Positions 52,222 through 61,028 of a DNA stretch of 64,000 bases are shown here, one piece after another. Both the position numbers and the translations under genes were made by a program. The stretch covers positions 93,107 to 157,106 of the forward strand of contig CAMNEA010000001.1 of NCBI GenBank assembly GCA_946536145.1, written 5' to 3'. Within the stretch, counting starts at the first letter, position 1. Every line of letters begins with the position of its first letter. This stretch comes from an uncultured Butyrivibrio sp. (GTDB lineage: Bacteria > Bacillota > Clostridia > Lachnospirales > Lachnospiraceae). The notes under the pieces are model-generated. The model was not told the DNA's origin, did no database searches, and worked only from the letters and a program-made list of their open reading frames with translations.

Positions 52222-53397
52222 ATGATGAATAAAGAGGCTGCTATATCAATTGTTGTACCTGTTTACAACACAAAAGAGTATCTTACGCAGTGCATAGAAA
52301 GCATAATAGGGCAGACGCACCATAATATGGAAATCATATTGGTAGATGATGGTTCCAATGATGGTTCTGAGCTAATATGCGATGAATATGCAGGCGAAGA
52401 TAGCAGGATTAAAGTTATTCACAGAGAAAACGGAGGGCTGGTTTCTGCAAGAAGGGAAGGAGTAAGGACGGCTGCATCTCATTGGGTCAGCTTTGTAGAC
52501 AGTGATGACTGGATTGAGAAAGACATGTTTGAAGAGATGCTGACAAAGGCTGAAGAGTGCGGCAACCCGGATATTGTAGTTGCCAGAAGCTTTCATGAAA
52601 AAGGCAGTCTCTACTTTCAAAGAAGTGGAGTCATAGCTCCTGGAGTATATCAAGGAAATGCGATTTCAGATATTATTCCCAGGATGATAATAGGAGATGA
52701 TTCGGGTGAATGGGGAATAGAAGGCTCGGCCTGGGGGAAAATCTATAACCGAGAGCTTCTTTTATCCGTATTGGATCAAATAGATGACAGAATAACCTAT
52801 GGCGAGGATGGTGCAATGGTTTATGGCATGATTCCAAGATGCAATAGTGTAGCTGTTATGGAGGGATGCTATTACCACTATAGGATTCATCCGGGGTCTA
52901 TGGCGACATCTTATAATACTGGTACTTTTGAACGATTGCAACTGTTGAAAAGTTATTTTGAGCGTGAATTCAAAGAGACTGGAATCTGGGAACAGCAAAA
53001 GGCAGGGGTTCATAAGATTTTATTTATGTTTTTGATGCAGGCCATGAAAGCGATGTATGACCTGGATATGGGGTATCAGTTTCCGTTCAGTATGATTGAT
53101 AAGGAATGGAGGATAGTATTGTATGGCGCCGGGGTGATAGGCAAGTGCTACTATAACTCGCTTAAGACTGCTGGCTATGCTAACTTGGCGCTATGGGCAG
53201 ATAAGAATTATTTGTCACTACAGGAACAAGGGTATCCTGTTGAAAGCCCGGAAGATATTTTGAGGGCTTCTTATGATTATGTACTGATAGCCATTGAAGG
53301 AAAGCAGAACTATGAGCAAATAAAGGATGAATTGGTAGCATTAGGTGTTGATGAAAGAAAGATACTATGGGAAGCACCGGTATTGAGCTATGTGTAG
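52222..53397 (+). CDS. GT2 glycosyltransferase with C-terminal Rossmann-like module
   Basis: Residues 1-230 are a GT-A/GT2 enzyme: ISIVVPVYNTKEYLTQCIES, ILVDDGSNDGSELICDEYAG and SFVDSDDWIEKDM. The last 95 residues (about 297-391) are the recurring module: WRIVLYGAGVIGKCYYNSLK, LWADKNYLSLQEQGYPVESP, YDYVLIAIEGKQNYEQIKDE. The GT2 part resembles teichoic-acid and capsule enzymes. The start may be ATG 52222 or the next codon ATG 52225, the latter better placed behind GAGGA. A gene-poor gap of about 300 bp follows. Confidence 0.88.
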   Translation: MMNKEAAISIVVPVYNTKEYLTQCIESIIGQTHHNMEIILVDDGSNDGSELICDEYAGEDSRIKVIHRENGGLVSARREGVRTAASHWVSFVDSDDWIEKDMFEEMLTKAEECGNPDIVVARSFHEKGSLYFQRSGVIAPGVYQGNAISDIIPRMIIGDDSGEWGIEGSAWGKIYNRELLLSVLDQIDDRITYGEDGAMVYGMIPRCNSVAVMEGCYYHYRIHPGSMATSYNTGTFERLQLLKSYFEREFKETGIWEQQKAGVHKILFMFLMQAMKAMYDLDMGYQFPFSMIDKEWRIVLYGAGVIGKCYYNSLKTAGYANLALWADKNYLSLQEQGYPVESPEDILRASYDYVLIAIEGKQNYEQIKDELVALGVDERKILWEAPVLSYV

Positions 53398-53486
53398 CTG
53401 TTATTTATACCGTTTACTTACTGACTGTTATGGAAATGTGAATAAATTAGCAACTATTTGAGAACCTTGAAAATCGCATAAAGCTC

Positions 53487-53515
53487 TTTACACCTAAAAT
53501 AAGATGTGCTATCCT
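53487..53515 (+). promoter_or_regulatory. Probable promoter of the toxin-antitoxin pair
   Basis: TTTACA (53487-53492), 17 bp, TATCCT (53510-53515). It lies in the 305-bp gap between the GT2 gene and the BrnT-like gene. A small GTCGC/GCGAC stem at 53523-53535 directly follows and could be an operator or leader hairpin. The rest of the gap shows nothing I can name. Confidence 0.45.
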
Positions 53516-53702
53516 AACCTCGGTCGCTTGGCGACAAAATAAACATTGCATTTATGTGTCATGGATAGTCATCAGAACATTTCGTTCGCTTTTTCCAGGA
53601 TTGATTTTGGAGTTTTTGAATTTGAAAGTATAGATCTTTTGTTTTTTTACAAGCTTCTGAAGGTATTCTCTTTCCATACGTATAGTGCATGGAAAGGAGA
53701 AC

Positions 53703-54050
53703 ATGAAAGATAAAGAAACTAAAGCGGAAGTAATAAGGTTAGAAGACTATGTTAAGGATAAACAAGAAAGAATAAGTGGGATTAAGTTTTGCTGGGATTC
53801 TGAAAAAGAGAATGAAAACATACGCAAACATGGTTTGTCCTTTAGGATAGAGGCAAGGATTTTTGAGGATGACAATAGGCTTGAAATATATGACAGATGG
53901 CATGATTTAGAAGAAAGATATAATACGATAGGCCTTGCTGAAGATGTGTTGTTTGTGGTATATACTGAACGTAGAGATAGTATACGGATTATTTCTGCCC
54001 GAGTAGCAACGACTGTGGAAAGGAGATTGTATTATGATAGTATATTATAA
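53703..54050 (+). CDS. brnT: BrnT-family toxin
   Basis: BrnT toxins are small RelE-like ribonucleases that stop translation. The core FCWDSEKENENIRKHGLSF (residues about 28-46) is the DUF497 signature, followed by EARIFEDDNRLEIYD, ERYNTIGLAEDVLFVVYTER and IRIISARVATTVERRLYYD, where the Arg residues near the end belong to the active site. At 115 residues it is longer than the usual 90 because of a 25-residue charged N-terminal extension. GGAAAGGAG precedes ATG 53703. The antitoxin gene overlaps it by 17 bp. Confidence 0.85.
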   Translation: MKDKETKAEVIRLEDYVKDKQERISGIKFCWDSEKENENIRKHGLSFRIEARIFEDDNRLEIYDRWHDLEERYNTIGLAEDVLFVVYTERRDSIRIISARVATTVERRLYYDSIL

Positions 54051-54213
54051 TATTTCACAGGATGCTGAGCTGACTGAAGAACAAAAGAGAGAAATCAAGG
54101 AAGCGACAAAGATGCCGATAGTATATGACGAAGATTCACCCGAGATGACTCCTGAAATGTACGAGGTATATAAACAGGCGGCGCTTGAGAGAAAGCATAG
54201 AATTAAGGGATGA
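54034..54213 (+). CDS. Short antitoxin partner of BrnT
   Basis: This 59-residue protein starts with ATG 54034 after AAGGAGATT and overlaps the toxin gene by 17 bp. The order toxin then antitoxin is normal for BrnT/BrnA. The sequence contains YDEDSPEMTPEMYEVYKQAA, which resembles the toxin-neutralising part of BrnA-like proteins, but it lacks the ribbon-helix-helix DNA-binding domain that BrnA has, so it may neutralise the toxin without repressing its own promoter. The highly acidic middle suits binding to a basic toxin. Confidence 0.7.
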   Translation: MIVYYNISQDAELTEEQKREIKEATKMPIVYDEDSPEMTPEMYEVYKQAALERKHRIKG

Positions 54214-54225
54214 TAAAATGACAGG

Positions 54226-54265
54226 AACCTGGTGTAGAGCATGAAGCTTTATGTCAGGTTTTTTT
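54226..54265 (+). terminator. Weak terminator after the toxin-antitoxin pair
   Basis: The stem AACCTG/CAGGTT encloses a loop of 23 bases and is followed by TTTTT. The loop is large, so strength is uncertain, but the position just after the antitoxin gene is right. Confidence 0.5.
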
Positions 54266-54286
54266 ATATGATTAAGGAGTAACAAA

Positions 54287-55267
54287 GTGTTGATTCCCAA
54301 GAAAATTCATTACTGCTGGCTGAGTGGGGAACCATACCCTGCGCAGATTCAAAAGTGCATAGATTCATGGCATGAACATATGCCGGACTACGATTTTAAG
54401 CTGTGGGATATGAATAGCTTTGATGTGGATAGTGTGCCTTATGTCAGGCAAGCTGTTGATAATAGAAAGTGGGCATTTGCTAGTGACTATATACGGATTT
54501 GGGCACTATATACTGAGGGAGGCATATATCTTGACAGTGACATTATTGTGACAAGGTCGTTTGATGATCTCCTTGATAAAGATGCGTTTACAGCCTTTGA
54601 AAGTGGTGGAAGGATTGCGGCGTGGATATTCGCTAGTCGAGCGGGAAATCCTCTGTTTAAAGAACTTTTGGATTATTATGATGGTAGGAGTTTTTTGCGT
54701 GGGGATGGAACCCTTGACCTGACACCCAATACAATTCCTGCCACGCATATACTTGTAAGGCATGGTCTTAAGGCTGAGAATAGAGTTCAGCAACTTGATA
54801 ATATAACTGTGTTTTCGGAGGATTTTTTTTGTCCAAGAAATCCGTGGACCGGCCGAAGAAATGATACTGTGAATACCCATGCAGAGCATCTTTTCCTGGG
54901 GGGGTGGATGGATAATAAGGATGACGAGGTTTATATGAGAGAGGTCGATGAACGCTTGGAGAAGGTTGCTATGGGAGCGTCTGAAATGTGGGCGAGGGAT
55001 GGAATATACATATACGGTGCCGGAATAGTTGGGCATATGGTGTTGGAGCACATGATGAGGCAGTATCCAGATACTCAGATAAAAGGATTCATTGTATCGT
55101 CTAATGAGTTTGGATGGGAAGAGATAGAGAAGGTGCCGATATATCTGGTGGATGATGATAATGTTAAAAGAGATGAGCCTGTTTTGATTGCGACCATTCC
55201 AAAGCATAAAGCTGCGATTAGGGAGAGTCTTAATAGGAATGGGTATACACTTATATTGGAATTGTAA
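54287..55267 (+). CDS. GT32-type glycosyltransferase with C-terminal Rossmann-like module
   Basis: This is a 326-residue protein. The N-terminal 220 residues are a DXD-motif glycosyltransferase of the GT32 / capsular type: IPKKIHYCWLSGEPYPAQIQ, WAFASDYIRIWALYTEGGIY and YLDSDIIVTRSFDDL with the DxD site near residue 82. The last 90 residues (about 238-326; GIYIYGAGIVGHMVLEHMMR, KGFIVSSNEFG, EPVLIATIPKHKAAIRESLN) are the recurring module with a perfect GxGxxG loop. The start codon is GTG after AAGGAGTAA. Confidence 0.9.
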   Translation: MLIPKKIHYCWLSGEPYPAQIQKCIDSWHEHMPDYDFKLWDMNSFDVDSVPYVRQAVDNRKWAFASDYIRIWALYTEGGIYLDSDIIVTRSFDDLLDKDAFTAFESGGRIAAWIFASRAGNPLFKELLDYYDGRSFLRGDGTLDLTPNTIPATHILVRHGLKAENRVQQLDNITVFSEDFFCPRNPWTGRRNDTVNTHAEHLFLGGWMDNKDDEVYMREVDERLEKVAMGASEMWARDGIYIYGAGIVGHMVLEHMMRQYPDTQIKGFIVSSNEFGWEEIEKVPIYLVDDDNVKRDEPVLIATIPKHKAAIRESLNRNGYTLILEL

Positions 55268-55343
55268 AAATGTATCAGCCCAAAATGTAAGCTGAACTTA
55301 AATGTAATATTATCTATGTATTTTTTGATTGTAGGAGGCAGAC

Positions 55344-56954
55344 ATGCGTTCACCACAAGATATGCAGATAGTACTGATAGACATAACCAACGCTTGTACT
55401 GAGAGATGCTCAAACTGTACACGTTTTTGTGGAAATCACAGGAAGCCTTTCTTCATGGACTTTGAGACTTTCAAAAGGGCAGTGGACTCCATGGAAGGTT
55501 TCCCGGGGCTTGTTGCACTTATTGGCGGAGAACCCACGCTTCATCCGGAGTTTGAGAGGTTTATGGAATATTTGCAGACTAGGTACCCACGGCAGGAGCG
55601 GCAGAAGAGATTGTTTTATCCTCAGAGACAGTTTATACAGGAGCTTCTTCATCAGGAATTTGAAAGTCATAGAATAGCCATTAAGCCTGATGGTAAGAGG
55701 ACCTTTGAGAGAGCCGGAATAGGTATATATTCTAATATGAGCGGTACTTATCACAAGTACCATGAACAGATTCAGGACACTTTCCAGGTACAGTTTCTTA
55801 ATGACCATATTAATCCTTCGTTCCATCAGCCGGGGCTTTTTGCAAGAAAAGACCTTGGTATTTCTGATGAAGAGTGGATTCCGATGCGTGATAACTGTTG
55901 GCTTCAGAATGCCTGGTCGGCAACCATTACTCCCAAGGGGGCATTCTTTTGTGAAGTGGCAGCAGCTATGGATATGTTGTTCGATGGCCCGGGTGGTTGG
56001 CCCATCGAGCCTGGATGGTGGAAGAGAAAGCCTGAAGAATTCGGTGATCAGAAGAGGTGGTGTGAGTTTTGCGGATTCCCGCTTAAGACTTTCATGAGGC
56101 CTTCAAGCGACGAGATTGATGACGTTTCGCCAACCATGTATAAAAAGCTTGAAGAAATAGGGAGCCCCAGGCTTAAGGCAGGACGAACGCATCTTGTAGA
56201 TGTTAAGGATGGTGTGATTGCTGATGCTGATAAGGCTGATGGAAAGAGGTTTTTTGCTACCCAAAAGTATGTCGAGCACTACGAAGACCGGTTTAATGCC
56301 GAGAAATCTCTTTTGTACACGGATGAGTTTATGACAATATTTATAGAAGATGGTGACAATTTCGGCGAAGAACTGAATAAGGCGCTGAAGAGTGCTGGCG
56401 GCTGGATTCTGTTCACAGATGACAGGTCGAAGGAAGCTGAAGTGAAGACCATGATGCAAAGCTGTGTCATCAACCCCGGAACTATGCATATAGGAAGCGG
56501 ATACTTCCTGTTTAATAAGAATGCTATATCCATCAAGAAACTGGGATTTGACAGGATTTCAGAACTAAAGAGTTTTGATGGGATTGTCAGTAAGTGGATT
56601 TCAGAGAAAGTAATCAACGTTGCCGATACTGATAAAGTGCTTGAATGGCACAGGGATTCTATTAAGCCGGGAAAAAGATATGCCATCTGGGGCATGGGGC
56701 TGTCGGGAAGTTTCCTTGCGGACACTGTGAAGAACTCCGGTGGAATATTGGAACTGGCCGTAGATAAGGACGAAGAGAAACAAAATACGGATTTTTACGG
56801 AGCAAGAGTCCATGCTCCTAAGTATCTTAAGGATCATGTAGATGAATTTGATTATCTGCTAGTTGCACACTATTCAAGGTTTGATGAAATATTTGAAGAG
56901 GCTACAGGACTTGGAGTTCCCAGAGACAAGATTATTATGCCTTATGAAATATAA
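55344..56954 (+). CDS. Radical SAM protein with C-terminal Rossmann-like module
   Basis: This is a 536-residue protein. CTERCSNC at residues 18-25 is the CxxxCxxC cluster motif, followed by LVALIGGEPTLHPEFERFME. Cysteines at WCEFCGFP (about 236-242) and further up (NCWLQNAW, FFCEV) may bind an auxiliary cluster. The middle (about 280-440) is unrecognised. The last 95 residues (about 443-536; RYAIWGMGLSGSFLADTVKN, LAVDKDEEKQ, FDYLLVAHYSRFDEIFEEA) are the recurring module. Role unknown; its place suggests radical modification of a glycan sugar. TAGGAGG lies 7 bp before the ATG. Confidence 0.85.
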   Translation: MRSPQDMQIVLIDITNACTERCSNCTRFCGNHRKPFFMDFETFKRAVDSMEGFPGLVALIGGEPTLHPEFERFMEYLQTRYPRQERQKRLFYPQRQFIQELLHQEFESHRIAIKPDGKRTFERAGIGIYSNMSGTYHKYHEQIQDTFQVQFLNDHINPSFHQPGLFARKDLGISDEEWIPMRDNCWLQNAWSATITPKGAFFCEVAAAMDMLFDGPGGWPIEPGWWKRKPEEFGDQKRWCEFCGFPLKTFMRPSSDEIDDVSPTMYKKLEEIGSPRLKAGRTHLVDVKDGVIADADKADGKRFFATQKYVEHYEDRFNAEKSLLYTDEFMTIFIEDGDNFGEELNKALKSAGGWILFTDDRSKEAEVKTMMQSCVINPGTMHIGSGYFLFNKNAISIKKLGFDRISELKSFDGIVSKWISEKVINVADTDKVLEWHRDSIKPGKRYAIWGMGLSGSFLADTVKNSGGILELAVDKDEEKQNTDFYGARVHAPKYLKDHVDEFDYLLVAHYSRFDEIFEEATGLGVPRDKIIMPYEI

Positions 56955-57024
56955 TTGCCGGTATTTTGTCTTGAACTAATTGGGATTTACTGTTTGTACA
57001 GAACTGAGATAGGGGATGGTACTA

Positions 57025-58212
57025 ATGCTGATTCAGGAACTTAAAAAACACGACAGATTTGTTATCTATGGCGCGCAGGTAATTGCTTATGGGGCATATA
57101 CTGCTATTAAGGGACTTACAGGAAGAAAACCAGAATGCTTTGTGGTTGGAAATGCGGATGGAAAACTAAGGGAAGGGCTTAATGGGAATCTTTCTGAGAT
57201 TGAGGGAATACCGGTTAAGGCAATAGAGGATTGCCCAAAGGATATATTTGTCGTGGTTGCTGTGACTGAGCTGGTGCAGAAGGAAGTGCTTCCAATGCTG
57301 CAGGAAAAGGGATACACGAATATATTTGCCCTAGGGCAGCATGAGGAGCATCTGTTGATGTCGGAGTATTACGACAGTATTGGAAAGTTCCCTACGTTGG
57401 AAAAGCTGCGAGGGAACACTGTGAAGATGTTAAGTAATAAGAATAGTTCTACGAATGCTGATGATAGTAATGATGAAATAATTACACCAGAGATTCGTGC
57501 TGATATAGTAGGAAAGATAGCTGAGGCGACTGCAAAGGTACTGGATCTTCATATGTATGAGGTGGGAAATCACAGGGATAATGTCCTTTCATCCAGACCG
57601 CCGCTTCGCTCCTATGAACATCCAATTCAGGCGGGAGCCGCTCTTTCTGATAAGAGAATTGCAGAGATATTGGATAATGAAGGTGTCAATATTTCTGAGA
57701 AGAACAAGCAGTACTGCGAGATGACTGCCAGCTATTGGATTTGGAAGAATAAGAAGCATGGATGGAAGGGGATTGAGCATTACAGAAGGCATTTACTTGT
57801 GCGACCAGAACTTATTGGTGATGATATTGATGTTCTTTTGCCGCTTCCATATATCTGTTATCCAAATGAAATGTACCAGTTCAGGAGATTTATAAGTGAG
57901 GACGTAAAGAACGCTTTGCTGGAGGGGTTAAAAGCGGTACACCCTGATGAATATGACGATTATTATAAAATCCTGATGGGGAAGTATCAATATACCTACA
58001 ACATGGTGTGCGCCAGAAACGATGCATTTGATGCATATTGCAAGTGGTTCTTTGAGATAACGGAATATATTGAAACCCTTTCTGACAGATATCCGGAGAT
58101 TAAGGAAACAAGGGCACTTTCATATATTGCTGAAGTTCTGACAAATATATATTTCATGACTAATCAGGACAAGCTTCGCATTTATCATGTGGAGAAGAGG
58201 ATATTTGTATAA
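57025..58212 (+). CDS. DUF4422 glycosyltransferase with N-terminal Rossmann-like module
   Basis: This is a 395-residue protein. Residues 5-110 are the recurring module (KHDRFVIYGAQVIAYGAYTA, IFVVVAVTELVQKEVLPMLQ). Residues about 170-395 match the DUF4422 group of capsular glycosyltransferases: DNEGVNISEKNKQYCEMTAS, YWIWKNKKHGWKGIEHYRRH, and YTYNMVCARNDAFDAYCKWF. ATG 57025 stands 9 bp after AGGGG; ATG 57016 is too close to it. The UDP-xylose synthase gene follows after 9 bp. Confidence 0.87.
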   Translation: MLIQELKKHDRFVIYGAQVIAYGAYTAIKGLTGRKPECFVVGNADGKLREGLNGNLSEIEGIPVKAIEDCPKDIFVVVAVTELVQKEVLPMLQEKGYTNIFALGQHEEHLLMSEYYDSIGKFPTLEKLRGNTVKMLSNKNSSTNADDSNDEIITPEIRADIVGKIAEATAKVLDLHMYEVGNHRDNVLSSRPPLRSYEHPIQAGAALSDKRIAEILDNEGVNISEKNKQYCEMTASYWIWKNKKHGWKGIEHYRRHLLVRPELIGDDIDVLLPLPYICYPNEMYQFRRFISEDVKNALLEGLKAVHPDEYDDYYKILMGKYQYTYNMVCARNDAFDAYCKWFFEITEYIETLSDRYPEIKETRALSYIAEVLTNIYFMTNQDKLRIYHVEKRIFV

Positions 58213-58221
58213 GGGGGAAAA

Positions 58222-59184
58222 ATGTCAAAAAGAATTCTTGTTACCGGCGGCGCTGGTTTTATTGGTTCCCATTTATGTAAAAGACTTATAGATGATGGCG
58301 AAGAGGTGGTATGCCTCGATAATCTCTTTACCGGAACCAAAAAGAATATTGAGGAGCTTCTTGACAATCACAGGTTTGACTTCATAAGGCATGATGTGAC
58401 TAGAGAATTTCTGGTTGAGGTCGATCAGATATATAATCTTGCATGTCCTGCAAGTCCGGTCAAATATCAGTTTGATCCCGTTAAGACCATCAATACTTCT
58501 GTCATGGGAGCAATAAATGGTCTTGAGCTGGCAAAGAATATAAAAGCCAGGATTCTTCAGGCATCTACCAGCGAGGTTTACGGAGACCCCTCAGTTCATC
58601 CTCAGCCGGAAAGCTATTGGGGAAATGTTAATCCAATAGGTATAAGGTCTTGTTATGATGAAGGAAAACGTGTTGCAGAGACTCTGTTTTTTGATTATCA
58701 CAGACAATATGATGTTGATATAAAGGTTGTAAGGATATTCAATACATATGGAAGCAATATGAGTACAAACGACGGAAGAGTTGTTTCCAATTTTATCGTG
58801 CAGGCGTTAAAAGGTGAAAATCTGACTATATATGGTGATGGTAATCAGACCAGAAGTTTCTGCTTTGTTACGGATCTTGTTGACGGAATGGTCAGGATGA
58901 TGAATAGCAGGGATGGCTTCACCGGCCCTGTTAATCTGGGAAATCCTGCAGAGTTTACCATGAAGGAACTGGCCCAGAAGGTAATAGAGCTTACCGGTAG
59001 TAAATCAAAGATTATTTATAAGCCTTTACCACAGGATGATCCCAGGCAGAGACAACCTATCATTGAACTTGCTAAGAAGGAACTTGGGTGGGAGCCTGTG
59101 ACAGATCTCGAAGAGGGACTGAGGGCAACAATTGAGTATTTCCGAATGATACTATCCGACACGAATACCCTGAGAGAAATATGA
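58222..59184 (+). CDS. uxs: UDP-glucuronate decarboxylase (UDP-xylose synthase)
   Basis: This short-chain NAD enzyme of 320 residues converts UDP-glucuronate to UDP-xylose. [20 protein letters not shown] binds [19 protein letters not shown] and [20 protein letters not shown] are characteristic of this enzyme rather than of other epimerases. Tyr145 and Lys149 (CYDEGK) are the catalytic pair. [13 protein letters not shown] also fits. It indicates that xylose (or a sugar derived from UDP-xylose) is part of the glycan. AAGGGGGAAAA precedes the ATG. No UDP-glucose dehydrogenase is present in the window, so UDP-glucuronate must come from elsewhere. Confidence 0.92.
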   Translation: MSKRILVTGGAGFIGSHLCKRLIDDGEEVVCLDNLFTGTKKNIEELLDNHRFDFIRHDVTREFLVEVDQIYNLACPASPVKYQFDPVKTINTSVMGAINGLELAKNIKARILQASTSEVYGDPSVHPQPESYWGNVNPIGIRSCYDEGKRVAETLFFDYHRQYDVDIKVVRIFNTYGSNMSTNDGRVVSNFIVQALKGENLTIYGDGNQTRSFCFVTDLVDGMVRMMNSRDGFTGPVNLGNPAEFTMKELAQKVIELTGSKSKIIYKPLPQDDPRQRQPIIELAKKELGWEPVTDLEEGLRATIEYFRMILSDTNTLREI

Positions 59185-59271
59185 TGATGTGTATCGGAGA
59201 GAGTGGTAGTCTGTGCGATAAAAGTAAAATAGAAATATTAAGGAGTTCACAGCACGTTGACAACTTCATAC

Positions 59272-59300
59272 TTTACATGAGAGACGTATAGTGTTATTAT
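59272..59300 (+). promoter_or_regulatory. Sigma-A-type promoter in the gap before 59511
   Basis: TTTACA (59272-59277), 17 bp, TATTAT (59295-59300), each one base off consensus. It would give a leader of about 200 bases before the next gene. The remaining sequence of the 326-bp gap (59185-59510) is A+T rich and shows no gene and no strong hairpin. Confidence 0.55.
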
Positions 59301-59510
59301 TCTTAAGCATTGTTTCTAGTATTTAGAGGTGTCTAGAGCATATTCGCTCAGAATCCCCACATTGATTTATAATGTTTTAAGATAATATACATAATGTTTT
59401 ACTTCTTATTTCGCCATAGCATGGCCATTTTTCTCTTTATGATCAATTACCTCTGTTATACGGAAACTTGCGAGCAAGGGTTGCAACAAATATAATGGAG
59501 GTGGAAAAAA

Positions 59511-60113
59511 GTGCATAAAGAAACTAAAAATGAATCGATTGATTGGCATTCCGGATTCGATGGCCTTCTGGGAATCGGCTTTTGGAAATATCGCGACAAG
59601 ATACAGATTGATCGAGAGCATATTTTGTCGAAGCGTTCACTGAAAATTGATTTTGTGCTGATCAAGAAGACTACAGATGTGCATATCGATAATGCAGTTG
59701 GAAGGAATTTTCGTAAATACAACATAATTGAGTATAAGAACTCAAATGATGCCTTGAACATTGATGTTTTATGGAAGGTGAAAGCCTTCATGCGGGAAAC
59801 TGCTCAAAATTCTGAGCAGGGCTATAGGCTTAATGTCAAAGCGGTTTTGCGGGTTGGCGCTATGGTTAACAAGGAAGTGTTTAAGATAATAGGAGGTGAA
59901 AAGACTATGGGCGACGTGTTAAAAGAGCTTTTAAAAGATGATTTTATAGCAGCCGAAGAAAAAGGAATCAAGATATATATTGAAGATAAACTTTATTACA
60001 ATATTCCAAAGAAAGAAACGATAAAGAGACTTCAGGAGGTCTATGGTCTTTCGTTGAAGAAAGCTACAGAGTATTACGATCGCTTCGCCAAGGAACCGGC
60101 AGCTACGAAGTGA
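59511..60113 (+). CDS. Restriction-endonuclease-like protein of unknown function
   Basis: This is a 200-residue protein. WHSGFDGLLGIGFWKYRDKI, then LKIDFVLIKKTTD and NIIEYKNSNDALNI, reads as a PD-(D/E)XK-like fold with Asp in IDFVLIKK and E-x-K in IEYKN. Similar proteins in clostridia belong to the loosely defined Rpn / transposase-nuclease neighbourhood. They are usually about 300 residues long, so this copy may be shortened. The C-terminal 60 residues are charged and helical. The start is GTG after GGAGGTGG. It has its own promoter and a trailing hairpin, which marks it as an accessory gene set into the glycan cluster. Confidence 0.68.
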   Translation: MHKETKNESIDWHSGFDGLLGIGFWKYRDKIQIDREHILSKRSLKIDFVLIKKTTDVHIDNAVGRNFRKYNIIEYKNSNDALNIDVLWKVKAFMRETAQNSEQGYRLNVKAVLRVGAMVNKEVFKIIGGEKTMGDVLKELLKDDFIAAEEKGIKIYIEDKLYYNIPKKETIKRLQEVYGLSLKKATEYYDRFAKEPAATK

Positions 60114-60144
60114 TTCGGCTGTAACATAGTTAAATATTTGAAAA

Positions 60145-60183
60145 AACTCCCGATGTAAGGTATGAACACTTATGTTGGGAGTT
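60145..60183 (+). terminator. Hairpin after the nuclease-like gene
   Basis: AACTCCC (60145-60151) pairs with GGGAGTT (60177-60183), and the stem continues inward through eight more A-T, G-T and G-C pairs. It is not followed by a good T run, so it may be a terminator or an RNA-stability hairpin. Confidence 0.45.
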
Positions 60184-60248
60184 CTGTTGTAAATAGGATT
60201 GTTCACAAATTTGGACATGTTATCTGCCACTAATATTAGTAATGCTTT

Positions 60249-60257
60249 TGATATAAT
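60249..60257 (+). promoter_or_regulatory. Extended -10 promoter for the cytidylyltransferase gene
   Basis: TGATATAAT is a perfect extended -10 element, 42 bp before the next start codon. There is no good -35 box at 17 bp, which is usual for extended -10 promoters. Confidence 0.5.
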
Positions 60258-60299
60258 GAACATGGCTAAATATTTGAACAGGTCTTAAGGAGGCGCCTA

Positions 60300-61001
60300 T
60301 TGAATATTGCAATAATCCTCGCAGGAGGAACCGGCAGCAGAATAGACTCAGAGATTCCCAAACAGTTCATAGAGCTGTCCGGGCAGATGATGATAATGTA
60401 TGCGCTAAGGCCCTTTGGCGAGAGTGATCTGGTGGATAAAATTCAGATTGTGGCGAATGAAAACTGGCGGGACAAGATTGAGAAGGAATTGTTTGAAGAT
60501 CCGGAATCTGCGCTTGTAAAGAAATTTATCGGCTTTTCAGATCCGGGAGAAAACAGGCAGTTGTCAATCTACAACGCACTTTGTGATATTAGAAATATTG
60601 TTGATCACTCTGTAAATGGGGTGATAATTCATGATGCCGCAAGACCTTTTGTGACGGTCCGGGATATTGACGAGTGTCTAAATTCTCTTGACATTTATGA
60701 AGGGGCAATGCCGGTACTTCAAATGAAAGATACCGTATACTTTAGCCGAAGCGGGAAGAAGGTAGAGGAACTTCTGAACCGCAATTGCATCTATGCCGGT
60801 CAGGCGCCAGAGGCGTTCAGGTTTGATAAATATATTGAAGCGAATGAAGCTCTTTTGCCGGATAAGATATTGATGATAAAGGGATCTACAGAACCAGCCA
60901 TCATGGCTGGAATGGATGTTGCTCTGATTCCTGGTAACCAGAGAAATTTCAAGGTCACAACCAATGAAGATCTGGAGCGTGCAAGGGAATTACTGGGGTG
61001 A
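60300..61001 (+). CDS. IspD/TarI-family cytidylyltransferase
   Basis: This 233-residue enzyme transfers CMP from CTP to an alcohol phosphate. AIILAGGTGSRIDSEIPKQF is the CTP-binding loop; VIIHDAARPFVT and FKVTTNEDLERARELL are family hallmarks. IspD makes CDP-methylerythritol for isoprenoids, while TarI makes CDP-ribitol for teichoic acid. The two cannot be told apart safely by eye, but the context (a glycan cluster, a polyol dehydrogenase next door, licD upstream) favours a CDP-polyol. Start TTG after AAGGAGG. The next gene follows after 27 bp. Confidence 0.88.
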   Translation: MNIAIILAGGTGSRIDSEIPKQFIELSGQMMIMYALRPFGESDLVDKIQIVANENWRDKIEKELFEDPESALVKKFIGFSDPGENRQLSIYNALCDIRNIVDHSVNGVIIHDAARPFVTVRDIDECLNSLDIYEGAMPVLQMKDTVYFSRSGKKVEELLNRNCIYAGQAPEAFRFDKYIEANEALLPDKILMIKGSTEPAIMAGMDVALIPGNQRNFKVTTNEDLERARELLG

Positions 61002-61028
61002 ATGTTTCACTGAAAATGGGGTTAAAAC

